A DNA stretch of 64,000 bases, from the NCBI RefSeq assembly GCF_019880365.1, contig NZ_CP082271.1, forward strand, positions 3,162,001 through 3,226,000, in the 5' to 3' direction. A program made the translations under genes and the position numbers. Of this stretch, positions 20,591-27,789 are shown piece after piece (the first letter of the stretch is position 1; each line of letters opens with the position of its first letter). Source of the DNA: Pseudomonas sp. DNDY-54 (GTDB lineage Bacteria > Pseudomonadota > Gammaproteobacteria > Pseudomonadales > Pseudomonadaceae). A model generated the notes under the pieces. It did no database searches. It saw nothing but the letters and a program-made list of their open reading frames with translations, and was not told the DNA's origin.

Positions 20591-21595
20591 ATGACAATCC
20601 CGAAATCCCCCAAAGCGCCCTCGCGCGCCGCCAAGCCCGCCGAGGGCAAGGCCACACTCCACCCGCGCAACCGCCATACCGGGCGATACGACTTCCCGGC
20701 GCTGATTGCAGGCAGCCCGGAGTTGGTCGATTTCGTGATCATCAACCCCTACGGCAAACAAAGCATTGATTTCGCCAACCCGGACGCCGTGCGCGTGTTC
20801 AACCGGGCGCTGCTCAAGCAGTTCTACGGCATCGCTCATTGGGATATACCGCCCGGCTATTTGTGCCCACCCATCCCGGGCCGAGCCGACTACCTGCACG
20901 GGCTGGCCGACCTGCTGGCGGACGAAAACAACGGCCAGATACCCCGTGGCGCCAGCATCCACGCGCTGGACATCGGCACCGGCGCCAACTGCATTTACCC
21001 CTTGATCGGGACCCGCGAATACGGCTGGCGCTTTACCGGCTCGGACATCGACCCGATCGCCCTGGCTTCGGCACGTACCATTGTCGCGGCGAACAACCTG
21101 GGCAAAAGCATCACCCTGCGCCAGCAGGCTCACTTACCGCATATCTTCGAGCATTTACTGCAGCCCGATGACCGCTTCGACATTACGCTTTGCAACCCGC
21201 CCTTCCACGCCTCGCAGGCCGAAGCCAGCAGTGGCAGCCAGCGCAAGTGGCGCAACCTCGGCAAGCTCGACCCGAAGCGCACGCTACCGACCCTGAATTT
21301 CGGCGGCCAGGCGGCGGAGCTGTGGTGCGACGGGGGCGAGGCGGCTTTCATCGCACGCCTGGCCGACGAAAGTCGCAGCGTGGCACCGCAGGTGTGCTGG
21401 TTCAGCACCTTGGTCTCCAAGGCCGGTAATGTGCAGCCGCTGCAAGCGCGACTGAAGAAGCTCGGCGCCCGAATGGTGCGGGTGTCGGACATGTCTCAAG
21501 GACAGAAGCGCAGCCGCTTCGTCGCCTGGACCTTTCTCACCGACGACCAGCAGCGTGAATGGCGCGCCACACGCTGGAAGCCGAAACCGGGCTGA
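20591..21595 (+). CDS. rlmF: 23S rRNA (adenine-1618-N6)-methyltransferase
   Basis: The 334-residue SAM-dependent enzyme methylates A1618 of 23S rRNA. It has the basic N-terminal tail, the LHPRNRHTGRYDF family opening, the SAM motif ALDIGTGANCIYPL near residue 123, and the N6-adenine catalytic motif NPPF near residue 202. Length and motif order match RlmF. It ends one base before the convergent GNAT gene. Confidence 0.95.
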   Translation: MTIPKSPKAPSRAAKPAEGKATLHPRNRHTGRYDFPALIAGSPELVDFVIINPYGKQSIDFANPDAVRVFNRALLKQFYGIAHWDIPPGYLCPPIPGRADYLHGLADLLADENNGQIPRGASIHALDIGTGANCIYPLIGTREYGWRFTGSDIDPIALASARTIVAANNLGKSITLRQQAHLPHIFEHLLQPDDRFDITLCNPPFHASQAEASSGSQRKWRNLGKLDPKRTLPTLNFGGQAAELWCDGGEAAFIARLADESRSVAPQVCWFSTLVSKAGNVQPLQARLKKLGARMVRVSDMSQGQKRSRFVAWTFLTDDQQREWRATRWKPKPG

Positions 21596-21596
21596 T

Positions 21597-22028
21597 TCAG
21601 GTCAGCGACCGGCGAAAGTATTTCGGGGCGTCTTCGTAGCCCAGCCGGGCATAGAAGCGATGGGATGCTTCGCGACGGATATCACAGTGAAGCTCGATGC
21701 GGTCACAGCCTCGCGCCCGGGCACGCTGTTCGGCAGCCTGCTCCAGCAGCGCCCCGAGCCCTTGACCGCGAGCCGTCGCATCGACACAAAGATAGCTGAT
21801 TCGGCAGAAATCACCTTCGAGCGCCAGTTGAGCGATGAAATGCAGGGAAATGAAGCCGATCAACTGACCGCCATCCCCTTCTGCCACGAGCAGACAGGCA
21901 TCGTCATGGTTCAGTTGTTGTTGGATGCGACGGTCGATGAAATCACCGCTATCGGGATAACCGAGTTCGCCTAATAACCGAGCGATTTCTCGACCGTCGT
22001 CACGCCGCGCCTCGCGGATGCAGGGCAT
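21597..22028 (-). CDS. GNAT family N-acetyltransferase
   Basis: The 143-residue protein has a complete GNAT fold. Acetyl-CoA motif A is seen as ISYLCVDATARGQGLGALLEQ (residues 77-97), with the C-terminal HRFYARLGYEDAPKYFRR typical of small-molecule or peptide acetyltransferases. I choose ATG 22028; a GTG three bases before is the alternative. It starts just after the stop codon of the 63-residue gene upstream, so the two are probably translated together. Substrate unknown. Confidence 0.85.
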   Translation of the reverse strand: MPCIREARRDDGREIARLLGELGYPDSGDFIDRRIQQQLNHDDACLLVAEGDGGQLIGFISLHFIAQLALEGDFCRISYLCVDATARGQGLGALLEQAAEQRARARGCDRIELHCDIRREASHRFYARLGYEDAPKYFRRSLT

Positions 22029-22032
22029 CACC

Positions 22033-22224
22033 TCAGACCGCGATATCCCAGAGCTGCTTGTTCTTCAGCGCCAGTGTCTGGATATAGCGCGGCGCGCCGT
22101 TGATCTCTTCCAGCTCGGTCATGCCGGCAAGCTCTCCCACGACGCGGTAGCGCTTGCCAACGCGCTTGTCCTGCAGCGGGTAAAGCTGAGCGATCTGTTG
22201 GGCGAGTTCGGTAAGGGTGGACAT
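22033..22224 (-). CDS. Conserved 63-residue protein of unknown function
   Basis: The small soluble protein starts MSTLTELAQQIAQLYPLQDK with GGAG 11 bases upstream. It has an amphipathic N-terminal helix, then a basic beta-rich part (VGKRYRVVGELAGMTELEEI) and the segment RYIQTLALKNKQLWDIAV. I do not recognise a named family. It is a convincing gene because of the ribosome-binding site and its tight coupling to the downstream GNAT gene. Confidence 0.65.
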   Translation of the reverse strand: MSTLTELAQQIAQLYPLQDKRVGKRYRVVGELAGMTELEEINGAPRYIQTLALKNKQLWDIAV

Positions 22225-22371
22225 GGTTCGGTGGCTCCAGATAACTGCATGCCGCAGCTTTTTACAGGGCTTCGATGACGATTACGCGACAGCGCGTGCT
22301 CGTCTCGCTTGTTGGAGCCATCTGGGTCGAATTGATTCCATTGCCGCCAAAAAAACTACCCGAACGATCGA

Positions 22372-22494
22372 TCAGCAGATACCGACGCCCAGCTGCAGCA
22401 AGGCCAGCCCGCCCTGACTCCAGCCCCACCAGGCCGCAGCCAGTACCAGCGCCGCCAACACGGCGCACCCGGTCCAGAGCAATCCGGCACGCAT
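22372..22494 (-). CDS. 40-residue membrane protein coupled to the MFS gene
   Basis: A short open frame whose ATG shares its A with the stop codon of the upstream MFS gene (TGATG). The product has one hydrophobic helix (about residues 4-24: GLLWTGCAVLAALVLAAAWW), then GWSQGGLALLQLGVGIC, ending in a cysteine. The start-stop overlap and clean single helix suggest a true small protein made by translational coupling, possibly a subunit or regulator of the transporter. No family is recognised. Confidence 0.55.
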   Translation of the reverse strand: MRAGLLWTGCAVLAALVLAAAWWGWSQGGLALLQLGVGIC

Positions 22495-23705
22495 CAGGCG
22501 GTGCCCGCCGCCAGGCGCACGCGTTCTACAGGCTGCTCGCGAATCGGCCAATTCAGCGCCGCCGCCATCAGGCTGAGTGCGATGGAAATCTGCCAGACCA
22601 GGTCGTAACTGCCCGTCCGGTCATAGACCCAACCGCCCAGCCAGCCACCGAAGAACGAACCGATCTGATGGAACAGAAAGACGATACCGCCAAGCATCGA
22701 CAGGTTACGCACGCCAAACAGCGTTGCCACCGTACCGTTGGTGAGCGGCACCGTGGACAGCCATAGCAGGCCCATCGCAATGCCGAAGGCATAGGCGGTC
22801 CAGAGCGTCAGCGGCGCGAAAAAGAACGCGCTGATCACAACCGCTCGCAGCAGATACAGCGCAGCCAGGAGTTTCGGCTTGGAGTAACACCCGCCGAGCC
22901 AGCCGGCGGTATAGGTGCCGACAATATTGAACAGCCCAACCAGTGCCAGCACTGTGGTGCCGGCCATCGCTGGCAGCTGCTGATCGACCAGATACGCCGG
23001 CAAGTGGATGCCGATGAACACAACCTGAAAGCCACAGACGAAGAAACCGAGCGCCAGCAGGCGAAACCCTGAATGGCTGACCGCCTCCCGCAGCGCCTCC
23101 ACCAACGTCTGCTGCGGACCGGTCACCGGAGCCGGCGGGCCGCTGCGCAACATCAGCGCCAGCGGCATGATCAGCGCAACCAGAAGGCCGAGCGCCAGCA
23201 GCGCAGACGACCAGCCCAACCAGCCGATCAGGCCGAGCGTGCCGGGCAACATCGCGAACTGACCGAACGAACCCGCGGCACTGGCAATACCCATCGCCAT
23301 GCTGCGTTTTTCAGCCGGGACGGCCCGCCCGACCGCACCGAGAATCACCGAAAACGAAGTGCCGGACAGGCCCAAGCCAATCAGCAGACCCGCGCTCAGG
23401 GACAGCGACACCGGCGAATCGGCGCCAGCCATCAGCAGCAGACCGACCGCGTAAAGCACGCCGCCGATCAGTACCGCCCGGGCGGTGCCGAAGCGGTCCG
23501 CCAGCGCGCCCGTGACCGGCTGCGCCAGGCCCCAGATCAGGTTCTGCAGCGCAATCGCGAAGGCAAAGACCTCACGCCCCCAGCCAAACTCCGCGCTCAT
23601 CGGGGGGAGAAACAAGCCGAAGCCATGCCGTGTACCCAGGGAAACGGCCAGGATCAAAGAGCCACCCAACAGAATCCAGGCACTGTTGCGCCATATCGCA
23701 TTCAT
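22494..23705 (-). CDS. MFS transporter (monocarboxylate/OFA-like)
   Basis: The permease of about 403 residues has twelve helices. The N-terminal half shows GTRHGFGLFLPPMSAEFGW and the A-like motif GALADRFGTARAVLIGG, as in the OFA/monocarboxylate-type MFS branch. The start is ambiguous: ATG at 23705 is preferred, with GTG at 23714 also open, and neither has a strong ribosome-binding site. It is followed by a one-base-overlapping 40-residue membrane protein. Substrate unknown. Confidence 0.85.
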   Translation of the reverse strand: MNAIWRNSAWILLGGSLILAVSLGTRHGFGLFLPPMSAEFGWGREVFAFAIALQNLIWGLAQPVTGALADRFGTARAVLIGGVLYAVGLLLMAGADSPVSLSLSAGLLIGLGLSGTSFSVILGAVGRAVPAEKRSMAMGIASAAGSFGQFAMLPGTLGLIGWLGWSSALLALGLLVALIMPLALMLRSGPPAPVTGPQQTLVEALREAVSHSGFRLLALGFFVCGFQVVFIGIHLPAYLVDQQLPAMAGTTVLALVGLFNIVGTYTAGWLGGCYSKPKLLAALYLLRAVVISAFFFAPLTLWTAYAFGIAMGLLWLSTVPLTNGTVATLFGVRNLSMLGGIVFLFHQIGSFFGGWLGGWVYDRTGSYDLVWQISIALSLMAAALNWPIREQPVERVRLAAGTA

Positions 23706-23848
23706 CGCCGACACACTTATGCAAATAACGAGGGGAGATCATCTTACTCGCATGCCCCTACCCGTCCGCATCCATTTTTTTGCCCTGCGGTGTGCAAGGC
23801 AGCTCGGGTAAACTGCGGCCTGTTTGCCTCACCCGACGCGAGTAACCC

Positions 23849-24856
23849 ATGCCGATTCGCCACTGCATTGTTCACCTGATCGAGAAAAAGCCGGACGGCA
23901 CCCCCGCCGTGCTTCACGCCCGCGATTCGGAGCTGGGCGAGTCCCAGGCTATTGAGAACCTCCTGGCCGATCTCAACGAAAGCTACAACGCCAAGCAGGG
24001 CAAGGCATGGGGCTATTTTCACGACGAATCGGGCGCCTATCCTTTCAGCGGCTGGCTAAGCCAGTACATGGATGGCAACCAGGATTTCACCGCCTTCAGC
24101 CGCCAGGCCGTGGAACATCTGCAGAAGCTGATGGAGGAGTCCAACCTCTCCACCGGCGGCCATGTGTTGTTCGCCCATTATCAACAAGGCATGACTGACT
24201 ACCTGGCCATCGCGCTGCTGCACCACAGCAACGGCGTGACCGTTACCGATTCGCTGGACGTCGCGCCAGCCAAGCACCTCGACCTCGGCCAGTTGCACCT
24301 CGCCACGCGGATCAACCTGTCCGAGTGGAAGAACAACAAGCAGTCAAAACAGTACATATCGTTCATCAAGGGCAAGAACGGCAAAAAGGTTTCGGAGTAC
24401 TTCCGCGATTTCATTGGTTGTCAGGAAGGCGTCGACGGCCCCGGTGAAACGCGCACGCTGCTCAAGGCTTTCAGCGATTACGTCGAAAACGAGGACCTAC
24501 CGGAAGAAAAAGCCCGCGAGAAGACCAGCGCGCTGGTGGGTTACGCCAGCAGCCAGGCCAAGATCGGTGAGCCGATGTCGTTGGAGGAGCTCTCTGGCGT
24601 CATTGATGAAGAGCGCCCACGCGCGTTCTACGACCACATTCGCAACAAGGATTACGGCCTTTCGCCCGAAATCCCGGCTGACAAGCGCACCCTCAACCAA
24701 TTCCAGCGCTTCACCGGGCGCGCCGAGGGGCTCTCGATCAGCTTCGAATCGCATCTGCTGGGCTCGAAGATCGAATATGACGAAACCCGCAACATGCTGA
24801 TCATTCGCCAACTGCCCACCCAGCTGACCGATCAACTCAAGCGCCGCAAGGGCTGA
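23849..24856 (+). CDS. ndpA: Nucleoid-associated protein NdpA/YejK
   Basis: The 335-residue protein fits the NdpA/YejK family: start MPIRHCIVHLIEKK, the central FAHYQQGMTDYLAIALL region, WKNNKQSKQYISFIKGKNGKKVSEYFRDFIGC, and the C-terminal SFESHLLGSKIEYD. It binds the nucleoid and the family is widely conserved; its exact role is unsettled. It is divergent from the MFS gene and followed by a long hairpin. Confidence 0.93.
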   Translation: MPIRHCIVHLIEKKPDGTPAVLHARDSELGESQAIENLLADLNESYNAKQGKAWGYFHDESGAYPFSGWLSQYMDGNQDFTAFSRQAVEHLQKLMEESNLSTGGHVLFAHYQQGMTDYLAIALLHHSNGVTVTDSLDVAPAKHLDLGQLHLATRINLSEWKNNKQSKQYISFIKGKNGKKVSEYFRDFIGCQEGVDGPGETRTLLKAFSDYVENEDLPEEKAREKTSALVGYASSQAKIGEPMSLEELSGVIDEERPRAFYDHIRNKDYGLSPEIPADKRTLNQFQRFTGRAEGLSISFESHLLGSKIEYDETRNMLIIRQLPTQLTDQLKRRKG

Positions 24857-24939
24857 CCAATCCGGCGCGACGTGTGTCGTGCGTCGCGCCATCACCCACA
24901 CGGGCATGAGCGAACGCCCCGTCAGTCGCCCGCTGCGGT

Positions 24940-24995
24940 GCGTTTGGTTGATCTCATCCCAGCAGCGATCAACCAAACGCAACAACACCTTTTTT
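24940..24995 (+). terminator. Hairpin with perfect 14-bp stem before rsuA
   Basis: GCGTTTGGTTGATC (24940-24953) and GATCAACCAAACGC (24967-24980) pair perfectly around a 13-base loop, followed by AACAACACC and six T (24990-24995). It is most simply the ndpA terminator, though the 9-base gap before the T-run is longer than usual. It ends only 24 bases before the rsuA start, so it could also affect rsuA. Confidence 0.6.
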
Positions 24996-25018
24996 AAAGC
25001 CGTAACCACACAGCCCTG

Positions 25019-25711
25019 ATGCGCCTCGACCGTTTCCTCGCCAACCTGCCTCATTGCAGCCATCGACAAGCCCGCCTGCTGCTCGCCTCCGGCCGCGCAT
25101 CGGTCAACGGCCAAATCGTCCGCGAAGGCATTCATGAGGTTCGCATCTTCGATCGCGTTGAGCTCGACGGCGAGCTGCTGCAGGCGGGCAAACCGGCACG
25201 CTTCTTTATGCTCAACAAACCGGCCGGCTGCGTCAGCGCCACCGCTGACCCGCGACACCCCACGGTGCTGGATCTGCTGAACGAACCGGATAAGGAAGAA
25301 CTGCACATCGCCGGGCGGCTGGACTTCAACACCACCGGGCTAATGATCATCACCAACGACGGCCTCTGGTCCCGTCGCCTCACCCAACCGGAAAGCCTGC
25401 TGGGCAAAACCTATCTTGTGGAAACGGAAGACCCGATCGACCCCATCTGCGTCGACCGCTTCGCCCAAGGCTTCTACTTTCGCTTCGAGAACCTCACCAC
25501 CCTGCCCGCCGAACTCGAACTGCTAAGCACTTACCAAGCCCGCCTGACCCTGCATGAAGGCCGCTACCATCAAGTCAAACGCATGTTCGGCCACTTTAAC
25601 AACAAGGTCACCGCACTGCACCGCGAACGCATGGGTCCGCTGCTGCTCGACCCCACCCTCGTCCCTGGCCAGTACCGCAGCCTGACCCCAGCGGAAATCG
25701 CGCAGATCTAA
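25019..25711 (+). CDS. rsuA: 16S rRNA pseudouridine synthase RsuA
   Basis: The 230-residue enzyme has an N-terminal S4 RNA-binding domain (residues 1-48, MRLDRFLANLPHCSHRQARLLLASG) and the catalytic domain with the motif GRLDFNTTGLMI, where D102 is the expected nucleophile. RsuA makes pseudouridine 516 in 16S rRNA. RluE/RluF-type relatives share the fold, but the S4 domain, length and D102 position favour RsuA. Confidence 0.9.
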   Translation: MRLDRFLANLPHCSHRQARLLLASGRASVNGQIVREGIHEVRIFDRVELDGELLQAGKPARFFMLNKPAGCVSATADPRHPTVLDLLNEPDKEELHIAGRLDFNTTGLMIITNDGLWSRRLTQPESLLGKTYLVETEDPIDPICVDRFAQGFYFRFENLTTLPAELELLSTYQARLTLHEGRYHQVKRMFGHFNNKVTALHRERMGPLLLDPTLVPGQYRSLTPAEIAQI

Positions 25712-25781
25712 ACGCATTTATCAGCCTAAACGCCGCACCCGCTTCTCCTCACCCCACCCTTCTGGTACAAAGGCTGCCTAC

Positions 25782-25855
25782 GCGGGCGTCGTATAATGGC
25801 ATTACCTGAGCTTCCCAAGCTCATGACGAGGGTTCGATTCCCTTCGCCCGCTCCA
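25782..25855 (+). tRNA. tRNA-Gly (anticodon CCC)
   Basis: 74 bases: acceptor GCGGGCG pairs with CGCCCGC, then T and an encoded CCA. The anticodon stem TGAGC/GCTCA carries loop TTCCCAA, giving anticodon CCC at 25814-25816. The T arm is GGTTCGATTCC. Its 3' end borders the accessory region. Confidence 0.96.
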
Positions 25856-25861
25856 GATTTG

Positions 25862-25890
25862 AAAAAGCCCTGCATTTGCGGGGCTTTTTC
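25862..25890 (+). terminator. Terminator of tRNA-Gly
   Basis: AAAAAGCCC pairs with GGGCTTTTT across a short TGCATTTGCG loop, ending in a T-run, seven bases after the tRNA CCA end. Confidence 0.9.
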
Positions 25891-26008
25891 GTTTAGGGTA
25901 TGGCTTATTTAGGATGGGCATGCTGGCGGGCTTGGCGAAAAAATAAATCTTTCTCCTTTTCACAACAAGCGATTACCGCTCCGCTCGCTAGACCGGGCTA
26001 AAGCCTGC

Positions 26009-26029
26009 CGCTTAACCAAACGTTGGGGG
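26009..26029 (+). other. attC-like right half-site at the cassette boundary
   Basis: GCTTAAC (L'-like, from 26010), a 5-base spacer CAAAC, and GTTGGGG (R', GTTRRRY-like, 26022-26028) match the 3' half of integron attC sites. A matching left half is not clear: AAGCG at about 25967 pairs with CGCTT, but no good R'' box lies at the right distance. It may be a worn attC or a secondary insertion site. Recombination would cut after G26022. Confidence 0.6.
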
Positions 26030-26738
26030 ACTTAGCGTGCCGCGTTGCCAGTTAGACCATATCACGGTTACGTCACCATCACTTGAAGCAGGTGCGGAGT
26101 TTGTATGGCAAACCCTTGGGGCCGAGCCCCAGGTTGGTGGCGAGCATCCTCATATGGGAACGCACAACTTACTTTTACGTCTGGGCGACGCGCTGTTCCT
26201 TGAAGTCATTTCGCCCAATCCGGATGCCCCTGCGCCCAAGCGGCCTCGCTGGTTCGGCCTTGATAGCTTGCGCCCCGACGCAGTGCCGTCCCTTTCTACG
26301 TGGGTTGCTCGCACTACCGACATTCATGTAACGGCAGGCGCTTGCTCGGAGCCGCTTGGGATAGTCGAGCCCATTAGCCGTGGCGCACTAAACTGGCTAA
26401 TTACTATTCCCGCCGATGGTTCAGTTCCTCTAAATGGCATTGGCCCTGCACTAATTGAATGGCAGACTGATATTCATCCCGCCGCAAAGCTTCAAGATCT
26501 TGGGCTGTCCCTCCTCAAGCTTGAACTCTTTCACTCTGAGCCCGAGCGTGCTGCTCGTATGCTGTCTTCCCTCGACCTTAACTGCCTGCTGTCTGTATCT
26601 CCGCTTCCTAGCGGAGCGGCTCCTCATTTGGTCGCCCATATTGACACGCCACACGGGCTTCGGGAGTTGCCTGCCCCCAACCTGGCACTGCAGAGGCCGC
26701 TGCGCCAATAAGCGGCGCAGCGGCCCTGAACTAGTCAG
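26023..26738 (+). mobile_element. Integron gene cassette carrying a VOC-family gene
   Basis: The segment starts with TTGGGGG after a G (26022) and contains one gene with its start 14 bases in and its stop inside a folded attC site. The first bases GTTGGGGG (26022-26029) are the exact reverse complement of CCCCCAAC (26674-26681), the R'' box of its own attC. This is the self-consistency expected of a cassette, whose circular form joins its two ends. The cassette is about 716 bp. Base composition is more AT-rich than the flanking core genes. No intI gene is in the window. Confidence 0.75.
26037..26711 (+). CDS. VOC/glyoxalase-like domain protein (cassette gene)
   Basis: The 224-residue protein starts with GTG after GGGGGA. 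The N-terminal part QLDHITVTSPSLEAGAEFVWQTLGAEPQ with the downstream HPHMGTHNLLLRLGDALFLEVI is the glyoxalase/bleomycin-resistance (VOC) pattern, closest to the Glyoxalase_3-like group. Residues about 130-200 look like a second related half. Possible metal ligands are H8 and E58. VOC proteins bind metals and act on small molecules or sequester drugs; the substrate is unknown. The codon choice and AT content differ from neighbouring genes. The TAA stop lies in the loop of the attC site, as is common for cassette genes. Confidence 0.8.
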   Translation: MPRCQLDHITVTSPSLEAGAEFVWQTLGAEPQVGGEHPHMGTHNLLLRLGDALFLEVISPNPDAPAPKRPRWFGLDSLRPDAVPSLSTWVARTTDIHVTAGACSEPLGIVEPISRGALNWLITIPADGSVPLNGIGPALIEWQTDIHPAAKLQDLGLSLLKLELFHSEPERAARMLSSLDLNCLLSVSPLPSGAAPHLVAHIDTPHGLRELPAPNLALQRPLRQ

Positions 26739-26744
26739 TTATAA
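26674..26744 (+). other. attC recombination site (71 bases)
   Basis: Ordered boxes: R'' CCCCCAAC (26674-26681), spacer CTGGC, L'' ACTGCAG (26687-26693), an unpaired A, the stem GGCCGCTGCGCC (26695-26706), loop AATAAGC, GGCGCAGCGGCC (26714-26725), L' CTGAACT (26726-26732), spacer AGTCA, and R' GTTATAA (26738-26744). The 12-bp stem is perfect, the two unpaired spacers are both 5 bases, and L''/L' pair at 5 of 7 positions. This is the architecture recognised by integron integrases as a folded single strand. R' deviates from GTTRRRY at two positions. Confidence 0.75.
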
Positions 26745-26783
26745 GCCCATGTAAATTAAGGAAACTTTCAGAGTAGGAAATTT

Positions 26784-26984
26784 ATGAAGTTATATAGATT
26801 TGTTACTGGCCCAGACGATGTTTTGTTCTGCATGCGGGTTACCGAGTCGTTGAACAACGGCTGGGAACTGCATGGTGGCCCAACTCTCACATTCGATGGT
26901 AAGACGCCGATAGCCGGGCAGGCCCTGATAAAAGAGGTGCCTGGGGAGAGATTTTCCAGGGATACCGATCTCAAGTCATACTGA
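26784..26984 (+). CDS. DUF1737-like small protein (probable second cassette gene)
   Basis: The 66-residue protein MKLYRFVTGPDDVLFCMRVT...LNNGWELHGGPTLTFDG...GQALIKEVPG matches the pattern I know for DUF1737 (KLYR, then NxGWxLxGxPTL). AGGA lies at proper distance before the ATG at 26784. It starts 45 bases after the attC cut point at 26738 and is markedly AT-rich upstream. It is probably the gene of a second cassette whose own attC is lost or damaged. Function unknown; small proteins of this family often occur in mobile contexts. Confidence 0.7.
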   Translation: MKLYRFVTGPDDVLFCMRVTESLNNGWELHGGPTLTFDGKTPIAGQALIKEVPGERFSRDTDLKSY

Positions 26985-27039
26985 TGGCGGTAGTGGTCAA
27001 CCGATTCCGGACACTGCTTATAGGGATAAAGCGACAGAT

Positions 27040-27366
27040 TTATTTAGCCCCATCAGCGAGCCAGGCCGGGATATCACGCATCCCGTGCAGCAATCGCCAT
27101 ACGTCAATATGGTCGTCACGCTCGACGTAGAACACAACATACGGATAGCGTTTGAGGCTCCAGCAGCGCAGCTCAGGCAGATCCAGTTCATGAGCGTATC
27201 GGCTGGATCCGGACGCCGGGTAACGCCCGATATGTTTATAAGCGCGTTCTAGCGCGTCGATAAAGCCAAGGGCCGCCGCTTCGGCTTGCTCGTTCAGGTA
27301 GTAAGTAACCGCTTCGTCTACATCCTGAACTGCTAGGACCCTTGGGATTACGGCCTTTTGCTTCAT
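27040..27366 (-). CDS. parE: ParE/RelE-superfamily toxin
   Basis: The 108-residue protein has the ParE-type layout: AVQDVDEAVTYYLNEQAEAAALGFIDALERAYKHIGRYPASGS, then the strands LRCWSLKRYPYVVFYVERDDHIDVWRLLHGMRDIP. ParE toxins usually block DNA gyrase, while RelE relatives cleave mRNA. The ParE assignment rests on the ParD-like partner, which overlaps it by four bases (ATGA). The system is on the strand opposite to the cassette genes. Confidence 0.85.
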   Translation of the reverse strand: MKQKAVIPRVLAVQDVDEAVTYYLNEQAEAAALGFIDALERAYKHIGRYPASGSSRYAHELDLPELRCWSLKRYPYVVFYVERDDHIDVWRLLHGMRDIPAWLADGAK

Positions 27367-27599
27367 CTTTTAGCGTTCCGCACGCTGCCACGAAGTGATT
27401 CGAAGTAGTCCGCGTCAGCGGCAGAGGTGGGAACAGACGAGGCTCCGGCCAGCAGCATGGCTCGCAGCTGTTGACGGTCCTGATCCTTACGGATCAATTC
27501 GCGCACGTATTCACTGCTGGTTCCGTAGCCCCGCTGGTTAACCTGATCGTCGACAAAGCTCTTTAGCGTTTCTGGCAAAGAGATGTTCATGGTGCTCAT
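27363..27599 (-). CDS. parD: ParD-type ribbon-helix-helix antitoxin
   Basis: 78 residues from ATG 27599 (AAGGTG upstream): MSTMNISLPETLKSFVDDQVNQRGYGTSSEYVRELIRKDQDR is the CopG/ParD ribbon-helix-helix DNA-binding part, and the C-terminal tail (residues 50-78) would wrap the toxin. The frame is open upstream to 27803, but that part has no family match. The stop overlaps the toxin start. Antitoxins of this type repress their own promoter, which should lie just upstream of 27599. Confidence 0.87.
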   Translation of the reverse strand: MSTMNISLPETLKSFVDDQVNQRGYGTSSEYVRELIRKDQDRQQLRAMLLAGASSVPTSAADADYFESLRGSVRNAKR

Positions 27600-27789
27600 G
27601 GCTACACCTTGGATGACAAAAATTGGCAAAGAGACTTTAACTCTGAGCTTTGGTGCTGTCGACGGGGGAGCTGCTACGGTCTGGTTGCCGGTACTATTGC
27701 TGGGGACCACATCGCCCCCGCCCCGCTCCGATGGCTTGATCGTCCGCACGCGGGCTCGCTTTACCCTAGCTCGCCTGGTTCCCCGCTGC
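27600..27789. other. Gap between parD and umuC
   Basis: 190 bases upstream of parD and downstream of umuC on the same strand. No gene of its own is supported; the parDE promoter and any self-binding site should be in the part near 27600. I see no clear terminator for umuC. Confidence 0.35.
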
